From NCBI GenBank assembly GCA_019722365.1, contig JADFUC010000473.1, positions 141,868-205,867 of the forward strand: a stretch of DNA of 64,000 nt, in the 5' to 3' direction. The stretch's first letter is position 1. Each line of letters starts with the position of its first letter. A model generated the notes under the pieces. That model searched no databases and was not told where the DNA came from. It saw only the letters and a list, made by a program, of their open reading frames with translations. Shown here piece by piece: positions 1-11,152 of this stretch. A program made the translations under genes and the position numbers. Source of the stretch: Lithospermum erythrorhizon. Its lineage: Eukaryota; Streptophyta; Magnoliopsida; Boraginales; Boraginaceae.

Positions 1-520
1 TGATCAAGCTAGTCTGCACATATAAATCTTCGTCGAAGCCAAACTTATATAAATGCCCATGAATTTCGCTCCCCTCTACGTGGGCGAAAAGGCAAGAACA
101 AGCCTTAAGAAGAGGAGCATAGATGAAGTGATTTGGTTGCACACCATCTTGAAGCATATAAATATACATTAACAGTGCTTCTTCAAAATTCATATATTTT
201 ACATGTGCTTTGATCATTGTGTTAAAATCAAATGAACCTGGATTGTCCATGTCCCAAAACACTGAACATGCATACTCCATGCTGCCCCAATCTGATAGAG
301 CACAAGTAGATAAAAGATTGCTTGCGCAGAAGGGGCTCCAAAACAGACCTAATTTCACAATTTGGCCATGGACTTGCTTGAGTTCTTGAAGATTCTTGCA
401 TTTCTTCAAAAGGGAGATGCAATTTTGCTCCCTCGCATTGAAATCAAAATCATTGCTACTTGATTGGTTAAATTCAGGTATCAAGAAGGGGCTCGGATGA
501 AGGACTGCCGCCCCAACCAT
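1..520 (-). CDS. PLS-class pentatricopeptide repeat protein, 5' part
   Basis: The frame is open from an ATG at 520 to the window edge (about 173 residues seen); an in-frame TGA lies shortly upstream of that ATG, so this is the likely start. The N-terminal part carries ISLLKKCKNLQELKQVHGQ (about residues 37-55), followed by FDFNTMIKAHVKYMNFEEAL, LLKACS and IHGHLYKFGF, the typical L/S/P repeat wording of plant PLS-class PPR proteins. Such proteins bind organellar RNA and act in chloroplast or mitochondrial RNA editing or processing. The start of the protein resembles the Arabidopsis At1g31920 type (PCMP-H group), but the diagnostic E/DYW end lies outside the window. No frameshift is visible, so it looks like a working gene. 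Family assignment is firm; orthology is inference from memory. Confidence 0.88.
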   Translation of the reverse strand, partial: MVGAAVLHPSPFLIPEFNQSSSNDFDFNAREQNCISLLKKCKNLQELKQVHGQIVKLGLFWSPFCASNLLSTCALSDWGSMEYACSVFWDMDNPGSFDFNTMIKAHVKYMNFEEALLMYIYMLQDGVQPNHFIYAPLLKACSCLFAHVEGSEIHGHLYKFGFDEDLYVQTSLI

Positions 521-1041
521 CCTGTCACCCCGAAAGACAATTTTTATTTTATTCCTCCGAATAGAACATGGTCATAGGAGCAAGTACCAAGAAGGGAGTT
601 GCATTAACAGATTATGTTCCTATTGATGATATACTATAGTGGTTTTTTATGATACCCTTTTGATGAATTGATCACTTGAAATAGAAAGTAGAAGCTCAAG
701 TTTGGATTTCTGAAATTTGAGAGAATCTGAAGCCTGGAAATTTTAGGCAGGTTATGGGACATGAAGGCAGTAGATAGGATAACTTTTGTCAAGTAGGGTC
801 CATAAGATACATCCAGGAAATATGTGTAGCCATTCACATATGTTAAAAATCTGCAGTTTTGGATCATCCCAATTGAGGATATGCTCATATCCATCAATGC
901 CAATCAACAGTTTTCTTAATCTTAATATTCATAAATTCATATAAAACCATTAACTAATATTATCTACAACATAAAATATTGTCAACTTTTCATTTTTAAT
1001 TGTTGATTATTTAAGTTCTGATTAACTCAAATAATGTTAAT
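521..1041. other. Intergenic region upstream of the PPR gene
   Basis: AT-rich DNA that should hold the PPR promoter (minus strand). An 89-codon minus-strand ORF at 634-903 has no recognisable family features and is probably chance. No clear TATA box or repeat stands out. Confidence 0.5.
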
Positions 1042-1234
1042 TACTCCCACCTTCTTAGTTGTTATCCTTCAGATATAAAATTATATTTTTTACATTTTCA
1101 ATATACTTTTGACTAATTTTCATATTAAATTATCAACCAACCAATTATATAATTTCAATTAATTGACATTTTATATTTTTAATGTACTTTTTGACTATTT
1201 TTTATTTTTCTTAATCTATGGAATAGAGGAAGTA
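1042..1234. mobile_element. Stowaway-like MITE, degenerate
   Basis: The left end reads TACTCCCACCTTCTTAG and the right end CTATGGAATAGAGGAAGTA, which is an imperfect inverted match of the TACTCCCTCCGT type. The interior is about 190 bp, AT-rich and non-coding. Both ends sit at TA, the usual Stowaway target. The TIRs are diverged, so the call is tentative. Confidence 0.4.
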
Positions 1235-1670
1235 TTTGATATAATATTTACAGGGAAAAAATATATATTTTCATTGTGTGTTAATATTGGAAAAATTTGA
1301 AAGTATAACATCGGTCAATGGAAAGATTACAAAAATAACACACTTTTTTTTGTTGATAATATAATACATCCCCTATAAAAATACTAAATTGTCCTTACTT
1401 TTTTCTAAAACCTTTCTTCTTCTTCAAGCTTTTCTTCATCCAAAACACCCCCACCACCACCCATCCATCACCAAAACCCCTACTTTCACCAAAAACAACA
1501 CTAGACACCAAAATATACCAATATACTTCTAGTGGTGTATATTGATGTATATTAGTATTTTTGGTGTATATTGATGTATTTTAGCAAACACGACCACCAA
1601 GTACCAAACACCATCACCAACCAAAAACAACAACCACCACCACAATCTACAACCAATTGAAACCTGCTTT
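1235..1670. repeat. Low-complexity and GTGTAT-repeat DNA
   Basis: CCACCA-rich low-complexity sequence and two copies of a GGTGTATATTGATGTAT motif at about 1535-1580. The same GTGTAT(A)ATGATGTAT wording occurs in the long TIRs of the element at 57831-58565, so this may be a decayed relative. No coding potential seen. Confidence 0.35.
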
Positions 1671-2166
1671 TGCAAAATTTACTTATTCGACCGTCAAATT
1701 AAAAGATTCCTCACTCTTAATTCCTTCAACCTGACTCCACTCCTCCAACTTCGTCAATCGGGTCGTAGATCATTCTTCGGAGAATGGACCTCTGAGACCG
1801 CACTTTTCTCCTTGTAGCGGGTTCTGGAAGATCGGCTAAAATGTCCTCCGGGCTGGTTTGAGGTCCTTCGCCTGCCTGATTGAAAGCCAGCGACTATTGT
1901 GGTATTGCCAAACACTCCGACGATCGCTCGGCACTAAGCCGAAAAGATAAAGACAAATATATAAATGGTACTAGCGAATCGTAATTTTTGCCCCCCCTCG
2001 ATTGTACTAATTGGGGGATATTTATGTGAGAGTACCGAGTCAAGCCATAAGCATCTCTTCCTCCTGGGTGATTAACGCCACGTTTCATCTCTAAGGAAGA
2101 TTGTATCTCGCCTAAGCGTTTGTTGGGATCCCCGTCAAATGACGGGGCCGACTCAGATATATATCA
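1671..2166 (-). repeat. 3' LTR of the Tat-type element
   Basis: 496-bp LTR matching 11153-11853 in colinear blocks, e.g. ACTCCTCCAAC, TCAATCGGGT, GCACTTTTCTCCT, AATCGTAATTTT and ATATATATCA. Many small indels separate the copies. The sequence just inside (rc of 2167-2183, CATTCTTTGAAGAGCGA) is purine-rich and could be the polypurine tract. Confidence 0.75.
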
Positions 2167-2421
2167 TCGCTCTTCAAAGAATGTATGGGAATGGGTAAGA
2201 AATGACTTGATTCGTTGAACGGCCAAGACCATTCATTTAATCCTCGCCGCCGCGAATAAATACAAAGTTAGGACGAAAGATTTGCTTTACAGTGCTCGAT
2301 TGGAATCATTGAATCACGACGACAAATGGGCCGAATTTCTTCATTATGGAATCAGAAACCACCTTACATCGCATGCCCCCTACCTCGAAAAGAAATCCTC
2401 GCCTATCGGGTCAAGTAAGTC

Positions 2422-2430
2422 CTATAAAAG
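2422..2430 (+). promoter_or_regulatory. TATA box of the antisense ORF in the Tat element
   Basis: CTATAAAAG, followed about 30 bp downstream by CATTCATTGTACTTTATTTC and then a pyrimidine-rich leader (2485-2515), as in plant core promoters. It lies on the strand opposite the element's gag-pol and faces the antisense coding region. Function inferred from sequence only. Confidence 0.5.
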
Positions 2431-2599
2431 GTGACCTTTGTCATTCATTGTACTTTATTTCACACTTATCTACTACAACCTGCTCCTCTTCCTTCTCTCT
2501 CTTCACTTTCGCAACTAAGCCTACCTTCAACCTCCTTCTAATCTCCTCCTCGGCCTTAGGGGGTACGCCAGTCAAACCCGTAATTTCGTTATGTAGTTC

Positions 2600-5380
2600 T
2601 ACACCGCTCGTCGATTTCATTTTTCAGCTTCTCAGCGGTTGGGTAATATCTGTGTCCAACTATCTCTCGACGTAAAGCACTCATCTCACATCTGGGAGGG
2701 CGCCTTCTGCATGGAGCACAAATTTTTCCTGGGTTTGTTCAGATTTGTTTGGGTTTTTGCCGATTTGGGAGTTTTTGGTTGATTTGGTTTTTTTTTTCGA
2801 TTGGGGTTTTCTTATCTCCTTCTAGATTTTTTTGAAATTTTTTTATCTAGAATGCGAACTGTCAAAGGGTAGTCATATTGGGCCCCCAAAAAGATTTTTT
2901 CTACCTAGTTTTGATTATTATTTTATCTTGCTCGTATTAACTCGAGGGTCTCGTGTTTTTGCTGTATATGGTCGGGTGCCTTCCCACCTCAAAAACATCG
3001 TGCTCTTCCAGCCGAATCTTAGCCGTAACGGATCCCAATCTCTATGCTTGTAGGCTTTACTGCCTGGGCGCCGAGGCCATCGTTGGCGGTTTGCGCTTTT
3101 TACCTTTCCATGACCCCTTTGCTAATACGGAAATTCCTCAAAGCGGTCAGAAGACTTATGCCGGGCGGTCTTGGGCTTTACGCTTCATGGAAGCAACTGC
3201 AGCACCGCCTCGGTCGCCATATCAATAAACTATGGCCCCCCACGGCTAATCCTCCCCAGACAAAGAACAAAGGTACCGACCTCCGGCTAATCTGAGACAA
3301 CCTCAAAGCGATCTTCCACCGCTATGCCTACCATCTTCTAGACTCCCTACCTTGGCCCCTTTTCCCCTCATGGACAGATAACTTTGAAAGATTTTCCATT
3401 CCCCGCTTTCAGGAGCCGCGATCTCATTAGCGGATATGTGCTCCGAGCCCTCGGCTCACCCTGCTGACAATCAAGTTTTGTCCCTCTGTCTCAGTTGACA
3501 GCTATGTACATGAGTCCCTCCTGCACGGTTGTAGATTTTTCACTATTTGTAAATAACCTCGCTAAATGGGCCGAAACCGGCCTGTAGTATACGCCCTACG
3601 GGAGGCTGTAGGATCACCTCATCTTCATAGTGGTCTCAGAATATAAAAGTCTGCACGTAACCCTCCCCCCTGCAGTTATTCTTCGCCATAACACTGCATT
3701 CTAAGCGGCTCACCTTCTTTCCCCGCAAAGCTGGTTGGGGACATATTTGCATACCCAAGATAGACAAGATATCCGAAACCCTACCGGCATTCCAAGTGTT
3801 TCGTGAAGTGGCGAGACATGAAGTGGCCCCTTGCTGTACGTGTCCCTTGGCAGACGCCACTCTCGCCTGCCCCCGCTGCTAAGACGCCTGCTCGATCACG
3901 GCCTGGCCTGGAGATCCTTCGCCGGTATCTGGCGTTCCGTTGTTTTACAAAATCTTCTCAAGCAGGGTGTTCTCGACCTGCGTATCGTCTCCGCCCAAAG
4001 AATATGATACCTCCTGGTCTCCTTTTGTCAGTATGTAACACCTATACACATGTTTCTACATGTTTTATTTAGTCGCTTTTTACCCGGCCAGATTTACCAC
4101 TTTCCTTTCTCTTCTATGTGTATGATATCCTTCTCGAAGGGCCGAGGTCGGGCGCTGGAGCCCCTGGCAGATGTCCCTTTTTCGCTACGGCCGCGAAATA
4201 CTTTTATTCCGTAAGGTGAAAGGAAGTGTCTCTGCTTCCTGGATCTGTGGACCCATGTGAGGTTCCCGTGGCCACTCACACACACGCCACCACCTTCGCC
4301 TCATGTGGGAAGAGGTCAGCCCGACGACGAGGCCTAGTATTTGGGGCCCAGAAAGACGCCGCTTCATCGGCCCACAGATCGAGACAAAGGGACCATCTCG
4401 AAGATCCGCCCTCCCGATCCTCTCCTCACCCACGCTCCCGCCTGTGCATCCAAACCCCTCCCCGCCTCCTCGGAGGCGAGTTCTCGAGCTACTTCCTCCG
4501 CGAGTATTCTTCCACCCCCAAGTCTCCCTTCTCCCTACCTAATGGTCGACAATCACCGGAGGCTCCTCCTCTGAAGAAGACGAAAGCCTTCTGTGTTTAA
4601 ATCCTCATCCTAGAGCGGGGCGGCATGATTTTGACGGGTTCGAGGATCCGGGCTGAGGTGCAAGCCATCGCCTCGTCATCCGATAAGTGGTATCCTACGC
4701 CTTTTTCGCTTAACTTTTTTTTTTTTTTTTTTGTCAGCCTTAACTCCGCTTTCCCTACTGCAGCCCCCGAACGCCTATTCCCTTGCCACTGTGTCAAGGC
4801 CTTGGAGAGCACCTTCCACAACAAGTTGCTGGTGAGGTCTCTCTCAGAGGAACGAAGGCCCTGCAATAAACGAAGCAACAAGGCGCTGCCTGCCAATGCG
4901 CTGAGTAGTTATGAGGCCTAAGAACAAGATATCTGAAGCGGGCGAAGCGATAACGACTTGCCGAACAAATGCTTTCACCCGCTGAGGGAGAGGCGAGTAC
5001 ACAAAGGAGCAGCAAAAAGTGCCCACAGATATCCGAGATATATATCAAGAAGAGGGTTGATGAGGCGCCGCAAAACTCGAAGGAGGCGGAAGCAGGCCTG
5101 CCTTCCAAATGTAGGAGGTCACGCCACTGCTGCGGAAGGGAGGCCATTCGCCAAAGCACTTTTCCAAGACTGTAATGAGGTTGGCAAAGACGTGGCGTAC
5201 TACGCGGCGCCGCTTTTGCTCGACACATACAAGTGACGCTAATCCGCCTATCAGAGCACTACAAAAGATTTTATCAAAAGAGTACAAATGCCGGATTGGT
5301 TTATTTCTTGCAACTGAAGCCCTCACTGCTCCTGATTTGAGGAAGATGATTGTGAGGCCGCCCTTCCTAAAGACATGACC
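2600..5380 (+). pseudogene. Antisense extra ORF of the Tat element (PF04195-like), frame-broken
   Basis: Coding traces on the strand opposite gag-pol. At 2953-3228 the translation contains GAEAIVGGLRF and PFHDPF; the adjacent frame (3044-3295) continues with FLKAVRRLMPGGLGLY. Together this fits the putative gypsy-type transposon domain (PF04195), whose members carry a GLRFPL..PF block, here split by a frameshift. Further right are Pro/Ser-rich segments (4226-4600) and Lys/Arg/Ala-rich, probably coiled-coil segments (4625-5378) ending near 5378. A 3'-UTR-like stretch follows (5380-5520). Extra antisense ORFs between integrase and 3' LTR are known from plant Tat-group elements; their role is not known. 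Exact start not resolved. Confidence 0.5.
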
Positions 5381-5519
5381 CGATCGTGGTAGCTTTGTAC
5401 TTTGTATTTTTTATTTGTATCTTCTAAGTCATGTAGGCCTTTCCTCGTATATTCCTTTGAACCGTTTGTAATCTTGCCTTTTATTAAGTGGAATCGTGAT
5501 CAAACCTTCCTTTGGTACT

Positions 5520-6438
5520 TGTTTTTTCATTTTTAAGATCACGTATCGCAGACCCCACCTAAGAAAGGTGTTTTATCCCAGCCTGTCGCGTTTTTTAACC
5601 CAACATAGGCATTTTAATACTAAGCGCCGCAAATTTATATGGCATGAATATGTGGACGCCCGGTCAAGATAATTCAGGGCGGCATGCGGCTTTTACTTCC
5701 CTATTCCTATCGCTTTTTATTAGCATTTGATTGTGGCCCTTGTTTTTTATGACCTACTCTAGTGATCAGCCTGCCTTATGGTCTCGAAATTATACTGGTT
5801 TAGCACGCGCCTTAAAGTCAGAAATAAGCCTAACGTGAGTTTAATTATGATACGAAGAGGGTCTTTTATTAAAACTATCTCAAAAAGAAAAATGACCTCT
5901 CTGGGCGGTTACATGGTCCTATCCGGATTACACATAATAATCCATTATTAAATGGGTTGCCAGTCCTGACTACTCTCCATCTAAGTCCTCTAGTTCATAC
6001 GTACCGCCTTACCTAATCTCTTCACCGATACGGTCCTTCCCATTTGTGCTTAGTTTTCCCCTCGCTTCCCTGGGACTCTCACGACTTAGTTTTCCCTGCC
6101 TCCCTGGTCGATCACGATCATAGCCGCACACTGTGATCCCCCGACACTTAATCGGGCGATTTTTAACCCCGTCAATAGGATGTCCTAGCCATAAATGCTT
6201 GTACTTGAGAATCTCAGAAAAGCCTGCTCTCTTTCGCTTCTTCTCTATGAAGCTCCAGTTGTTCTCTCATCCTCTCGATCATTAAATTTTCTGGCCGAAC
6301 CCAATTTGGCTCCTCAGAGCGGGCAATCCTACCTCTATCGGCAAAACCGCCTAAGCACCATATACCAGCAGCGAGCCCCGTCGCAGACAACTGTAGGGGC
6401 GACTGTAACGACTATAAAACCGTCGGTAATTCCTCAAT
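5520..6438 (-). other. Tat element, region 3' of integrase
   Basis: Lies between the converging ends of pol and the antisense ORF. No domain recognised; plus-strand ORF 6195-6464 has no family features. Probably pol 3' end and spacer. Confidence 0.4.
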
Positions 6439-6966
6439 CTAATTTCCTTCCCCCGTCCGGCTAGACATATTTTTCCTAACACCCTTAAATATGATTCTAT
6501 CTACGCACTCTACTTCTGCCCATTGGGATTGCTGGTAAGACGGTAAGCCTGGTTCAATCCCGAACCTCTCGCAAAGTCCGTCGAACCCGCCTTCAAACTC
6601 GAGTACCATTATCCGATACCAAAATCTTGGGAATGCCAAACCGAGTCAGTATATTTTTCCATAAAAACTGCACAACCTCCTCACTCCTAGTCCTCTTGCT
6701 CGAGTCGCTTCACCCACTTTTTACCGAAGAGTTCATCGCCACCACGGCATACTTCCGCCTCTTTTCGCCTTGGGTAATTTTCCTACTAGGTCAATTCCCC
6801 ACATGGCAAAAGGAATCGGGCTCACTACCGCGGTGGTGGTGGCGCGATCGGGGAGCGCTTCCCATCCTCCGACAGCGCCACACTCGAGCACATGGCCAGC
6901 TGCATCTTCTGTCAAAGGGCTGCACATCCACCGTGTGGTTTCGATGGCCAGTGACCAAGCTTCCAC
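6439..6966 (-). pseudogene. Integrase remnant of the Tat element
   Basis: Minus-strand translation shows PFAMWGIDLVGKLPKAKRGG (6733-6966), the start of the catalytic core with the first Asp of the D,D,E triad. It is followed in another frame by FPRFWYRIMVLEFEGGFDGL and CERFGIEPGLPSYQQSQWAE (6439-6639), corresponding to the G.P..L..DNGTQF and HPQANGQ.E blocks. The frame changes and altered residues (the DNGTQF Asp is not preserved in frame) make it non-functional. Confidence 0.75.
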
Positions 6967-7249
6967 ATGGCTCCTACACCATCCTCTTCATGTATTTCAC
7001 CCAACACTGAATATCCTCCAGAAGCTACACAAAGTTAAGCAAAGTAATATCCTAAGACTTCCGTATAATTCCCCACAATTGATATTTGAGGCTACGACTC
7101 GATCCTCCTGATTCGATCCCGCCTTCCGTAATTTTCCTTCGCGGAGATAGAAATATGGGTGTCCGCCTAATCCGCCTCGGTGGCACACTCAACCCGCGAA
7201 ATATTCTTTTCATGATAAGCCGGCTGATCACAAACTTCTACACATATCC

Positions 7250-7483
7250 CTACAAAGTGCGCTTCCTCATCAGAATAGTAGTTGCAAGCCTAGATAGATG
7301 GTCGGCCTTCTCGTTTTCCGCTCTAGGAATATGCTTAAACAAGATCCTCCGGAACTCATGAGTAATCTGCACCGCCTTCGCATGGTATCTCTTCAATGTG
7401 TCACTTTTTACCCCGCAGGCTCCCTTAATTTGGTCGATGACCAGTTTTGAGTCTGCCTTAACTAGCAATTCTTCAACCCCCAT
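7250..7483 (-). pseudogene. RNase H domain of the Tat element
   Basis: Minus-strand ORF with KADSKLVIDQIKG and FKHIPRAENEKADHLSRLAT. These are the third-Asp block (ADSKLV) and the C-terminal block (IPR..N.KAD.LSRLA) of plant Ty3/gypsy RNase H. It lies between RT and integrase as expected. The N-terminal part at 7484-7850 is scattered over frames. Confidence 0.8.
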
Positions 7484-8295
7484 GACCTACTAGTCAGAAC
7501 CTGCATCATGGCTTCAGATCGCCTCGTTATTAGTCATGGAAAGTCTAAACCGCAGGCGTGATCGAGAGTTTCCTCTCTGGGGTCCCATGACGACTCCAAA
7601 GACCCACCCCTTGCTCATTACGGGCGCCCATCCACAAATAACGCCCAATGAGGGGCCACCCTTCTTCTTACCGAGATGGGTCCCGGCAGAATGCAGGTCT
7701 CGAACAGACACTGATCACAAAAATCGCTAATGCCTGGAGCCTTCATGTCAGTCCTAGTGCACGATGATATCTCGAATTCACTCAACTCGACAAATTTCAA
7801 AGCGGATAAACTACTGCACAAGCGGCCGGGATTGGGTCAAGACCGCCTCAAAGGTTGATCCGTTACGATGCCCGGATCGTGCTGGGACTCAAGCACGCCT
7901 TTTAAGCTTTCACGAGACTACCACCATAAACGCAAATTGCCTATAATCAGTACCTCTCCTCGGCATCCCTATGAAACGGGCTAACGAATATATGGGCCTT
8001 TTGTCACGTCTACCTCCTTTACCAACACACTGCTAACCGCGATATCCGAATAGCCTACATACAACAGAATCAAGCCCGGTTCCGGCTCTGACAATACCGA
8101 GGGGAACCTAAATATTTCATTTTCAAACGCCTCGCTTTCTTCACGGTCCTGTAAACTCTTCCTTCGACATTCGCCTCAAACTTCTTTGAAGAAAGCAGTA
8201 GATTTTTCCACCACCTGCTATAAACCCACTTTAACGCCTCGCCTGCAGACATCCTACGCCTCGCAACTCTTTATAGCTCTTTGGGCCGTAGAGAT

Positions 8296-8997
8296 TCATA
8301 AAGTCACTTTTATCTGTCTCGATTCGCCTAATCCTCGCAGACCGATCATATAACCCAAGAATTTCCCTGAGACCACGCCAAAAGAGCACTTCGGGTTCGG
8401 GCTTTCAACCGGCTTCTTCCAAGTCGTTAAAGTTGTTTCTAAGATTGACCGCATGTTCGCTTTCACCCTACTTTTGACCAACATATCGTCAACATATATC
8501 TCCATATTCCGTCCAATTTGGTTGCAGGCAAAGATTTATCAATTATCCGGCCGATACGTAGCCTCAAAGATTTCTTTCAAGCCGAATGGCATAACCCGCC
8601 AACAATAAGCCATACCGGGTTATGAACGCCGCCCTCTCTTTCATCTTTAGCGCCATACGGATCCGACGGGTATTCCCGAAAGATCCATAAAGTCAAACCC
8701 CGGCTCAGATTCCCGTCAACACTGCTTCTAAGTACGGTAGCGGGATGTAGGTCTGCATGTTTTATTCAAATTGCGAAGTCTCGTGCACACGCGCCTACCT
8801 TCCACTAGGTTTCTTGACCAATACAACGCTTTGCCACCCATTCGGTGAAATTGTAATTCTCGGTGACGGCTCGCGCCAAAGTAGCTCGCACTTCCTCCCG
8901 GACGGCCGCTCTTCTCATCACTAAAGAGTCTTTTTCTTTTTGTTTTACCGCCCAGCTCGGGATCCACACATATTACCCGGTGCCACGCGAAGGCCAT
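8296..8997 (-). pseudogene. Reverse transcriptase remnant of the Tat element
   Basis: The N-terminal part (8728-8997) shows ICVDPELGGKTKRKRLFSDE and RRVCTRLRNLNKTC, matching the W R.C.DY..LNK.C block. The C-terminal part (8296-8505) starts EIYVDDMLVKS, the catalytic YVDD box, and contains PNPKCSFGVVSGKFLGYMI. The region between (8506-8727) is frame-broken. Confidence 0.82.
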
Positions 8998-9499
8998 CTA
9001 CCCCTAGCATATCCTCGTGTCCCCATGCAAAAAATATCTTCGAACTCTTATTAATGCCACCTCAACTTCTTTGATGTTCTTGCTCCTAATCTCTCATCCG
9101 ATCCTCATGTCCTGCTCCGCATTTCCTTGAAAGGGATAATTATAATCTCCTCAGATGGCATAACACCTCGCACCTTCCCTTTCTTTGAACGGCTATCTTC
9201 TCCTCCTCCTTCTTGACCGAATTAATTCCACGTGATTTTCCTAGCTCGCTTCGCCTAGAAACCTCCCTAGTTTCCTATTTACCGGGAGGTACGAGGTTTG
9301 CAACACCTTCGGCTTTTTATCGATCCCCATTATCTCTCCTCCTATGCCCCCCGGTCGAACTTTACCTCGAGACGCTACTGAGAAACTATAAATTTTATAG
9401 CTACATTGGCCGGACGACCTATAAGTGCCGTTATACGACCGGTTCGATATCTACGATCGTAAATTGTGCCCCGATCGCATAGTTTTATCTCGGCCTCCC

Positions 9500-9944
9500 C
9501 ATCGTTAAACTAACGACGCTATGCCCATCGCCCCATGGAGTTGGCCTGCGGAAATCGGCCGGCGGCGCGATTGTAGGTTGAATACTTTCTGAGTCAGAAT
9601 CCTATCAAAAGAAGGATGTATGTGATATCCACCGAGCTTCAAGTATCTACCAGATCCGCCTTCGACTACCTAAATTTGCAATAATCGGCTATGACCACAG
9701 GGTCATCATGCGGGAATTCAATTCCTATTAACTCTTCATTCGTGAAAATAACTGGGTCGCCTTTTACTGCCGGGGCCTGGTTAATTGCGTATATCGATCT
9801 TCTCGCGTAACCCTTCCTAGAGTTACGCGAATCACCCCCTCCCGCGGGTCCTCCCGAGATTGTATAAACTGACCATGGAAGTCTCTGGGCAGATCGTAAG
9901 GCCTGGTTTACTTGTGGCGGCGGGCGGCTCGCCATGTCGGCCAC
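9500..9944 (-). pseudogene. Gag-protease junction of the Tat element
   Basis: Minus-strand ORF 9666-9944 includes VYTISGGPAGGGDSRNSRKG and IFTNEELIGIEFPHDDPVVI, the stretch that sits just before the aspartic protease in Tat-lineage polyproteins. The protease DTGSS motif itself is not in an open frame here. Confidence 0.6.
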
Positions 9945-11152
9945 TACGATAAGCCTCTCCCGCTAGTACTCTTTCAAGTATCATCGCTTATTAACTTCTA
10001 TCTCGTGATCCAAAACCCTCGCACTCATTAGTAACAGCGCTATGTCAGCGATGATGCTCGCAATATCGCTTTTGTCCCTTCTCGGCCTCGGTGTGCACTC
10101 CTCATTCGCACTGGCTTAGGAAGGAGTCTCTTATCCTCAATCTGAGCATAAACTTCAAGCATGGGTACTCGCAGTGGGGCAACCTGCTCGCCCCCTTGTG
10201 CACCGCGACTAACTTTTGAGGCGTTTGGTTCAAAAATTTCTTCTTTTTTGATTCCCTACCCCGTCCCCGTTGTAACCGGGTCCTGACGGAGTCTTCCTTT
10301 GCGCGACTTAACGCCCTCGCTTTCTCGTAGTGTCCCGTAGGTCCTCGTCTGTATTCTTATTTTTGAGCTCCTCCCAACTCAACATACCGGGCGAACCCGC
10401 CAGCAGAAGTTCATCTTTCTCGACAAGGGGGTTTCCAATCTGTGGCCTTCGAGTTTTCCATGACAACCCAAGGTAAAACGCCATGTAAGCTCTTACCTGT
10501 TGCTGATTCTAATCATGGTATGATGCTGTCATTATACCGCCACGATACCCTCTTCATAGTCATTAGTCTTTACCGATATCCATCAAGGCCCATTCATCCT
10601 GGGTGTTTCCATACAGATCCAAACTTTGCTAAGAACGATCTTCCGCTTGTCGCACGTATCGGATAGAATTAAGCAGGGAAGCCACGCATCATCCAAAGCT
10701 CATTTTATTACGTTATTGAAAATGCTTTACGTGAAATGTCGATTGTTGACGTTATGGTCATTTTGCCAAAATCCTCAGAATGTTTCGATCGTCCTTACTA
10801 CCATTAAACTGTAATCATGTAGGCGAACTCAGCGTAACGGGATCCTTGGCCCAAGCTTATCAAGAAAGTGCATTTGGTCTTACACTCTCTTCGAGTAACG
10901 ACCGGCATTTAACGCCTTTATCATTTGTTTAATGTCCGCCAATTCGTCAGAACTCCGGACAAGGGGTAAGTGTCCATTAATGGTAGCAGTACTCATAAGG
11001 CTCAAGGGCGCTGCTTGGTGGTCCTCAAGATATCATTCTCACGCCTGGGCTGATAAGACGTGTCATAGTGTGACGGCGATTTCGACTCGGAACCGACATG
11101 CTTATATTTTCAATGCATCAGACGATCCCTTTCTACGCATAACGCCACTCGC
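9945..11152 (-). pseudogene. Gag and leader region of the Tat element
   Basis: By position this should hold gag and the primer-binding site. No gag motif is recognisable in any frame. A possible primer-binding site starts TGGCG on the minus strand at 11147, five bases inside the LTR, but the match to a tRNA 3' end is poor. Confidence 0.4.

Noticed and set aside
634..903. Minus-strand 89-codon ORF upstream of the PPR gene
   Set aside because: No family motif, AT-rich, and separated from the PPR frame by an in-frame stop; treated as chance.
2346..2675. 109-codon plus-strand ORF starting MESETTLHRMPP
   Set aside because: Spans the TATA box and leader of the antisense unit, so it would start upstream of its own promoter; no motif.
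4226..4600. A 124-codon plus-strand ORF as a stand-alone host gene
   Set aside because: It lies within the Tat element, is Pro/Ser-rich and overlaps other equally open frames. It is better read as part of the antisense ORF region.
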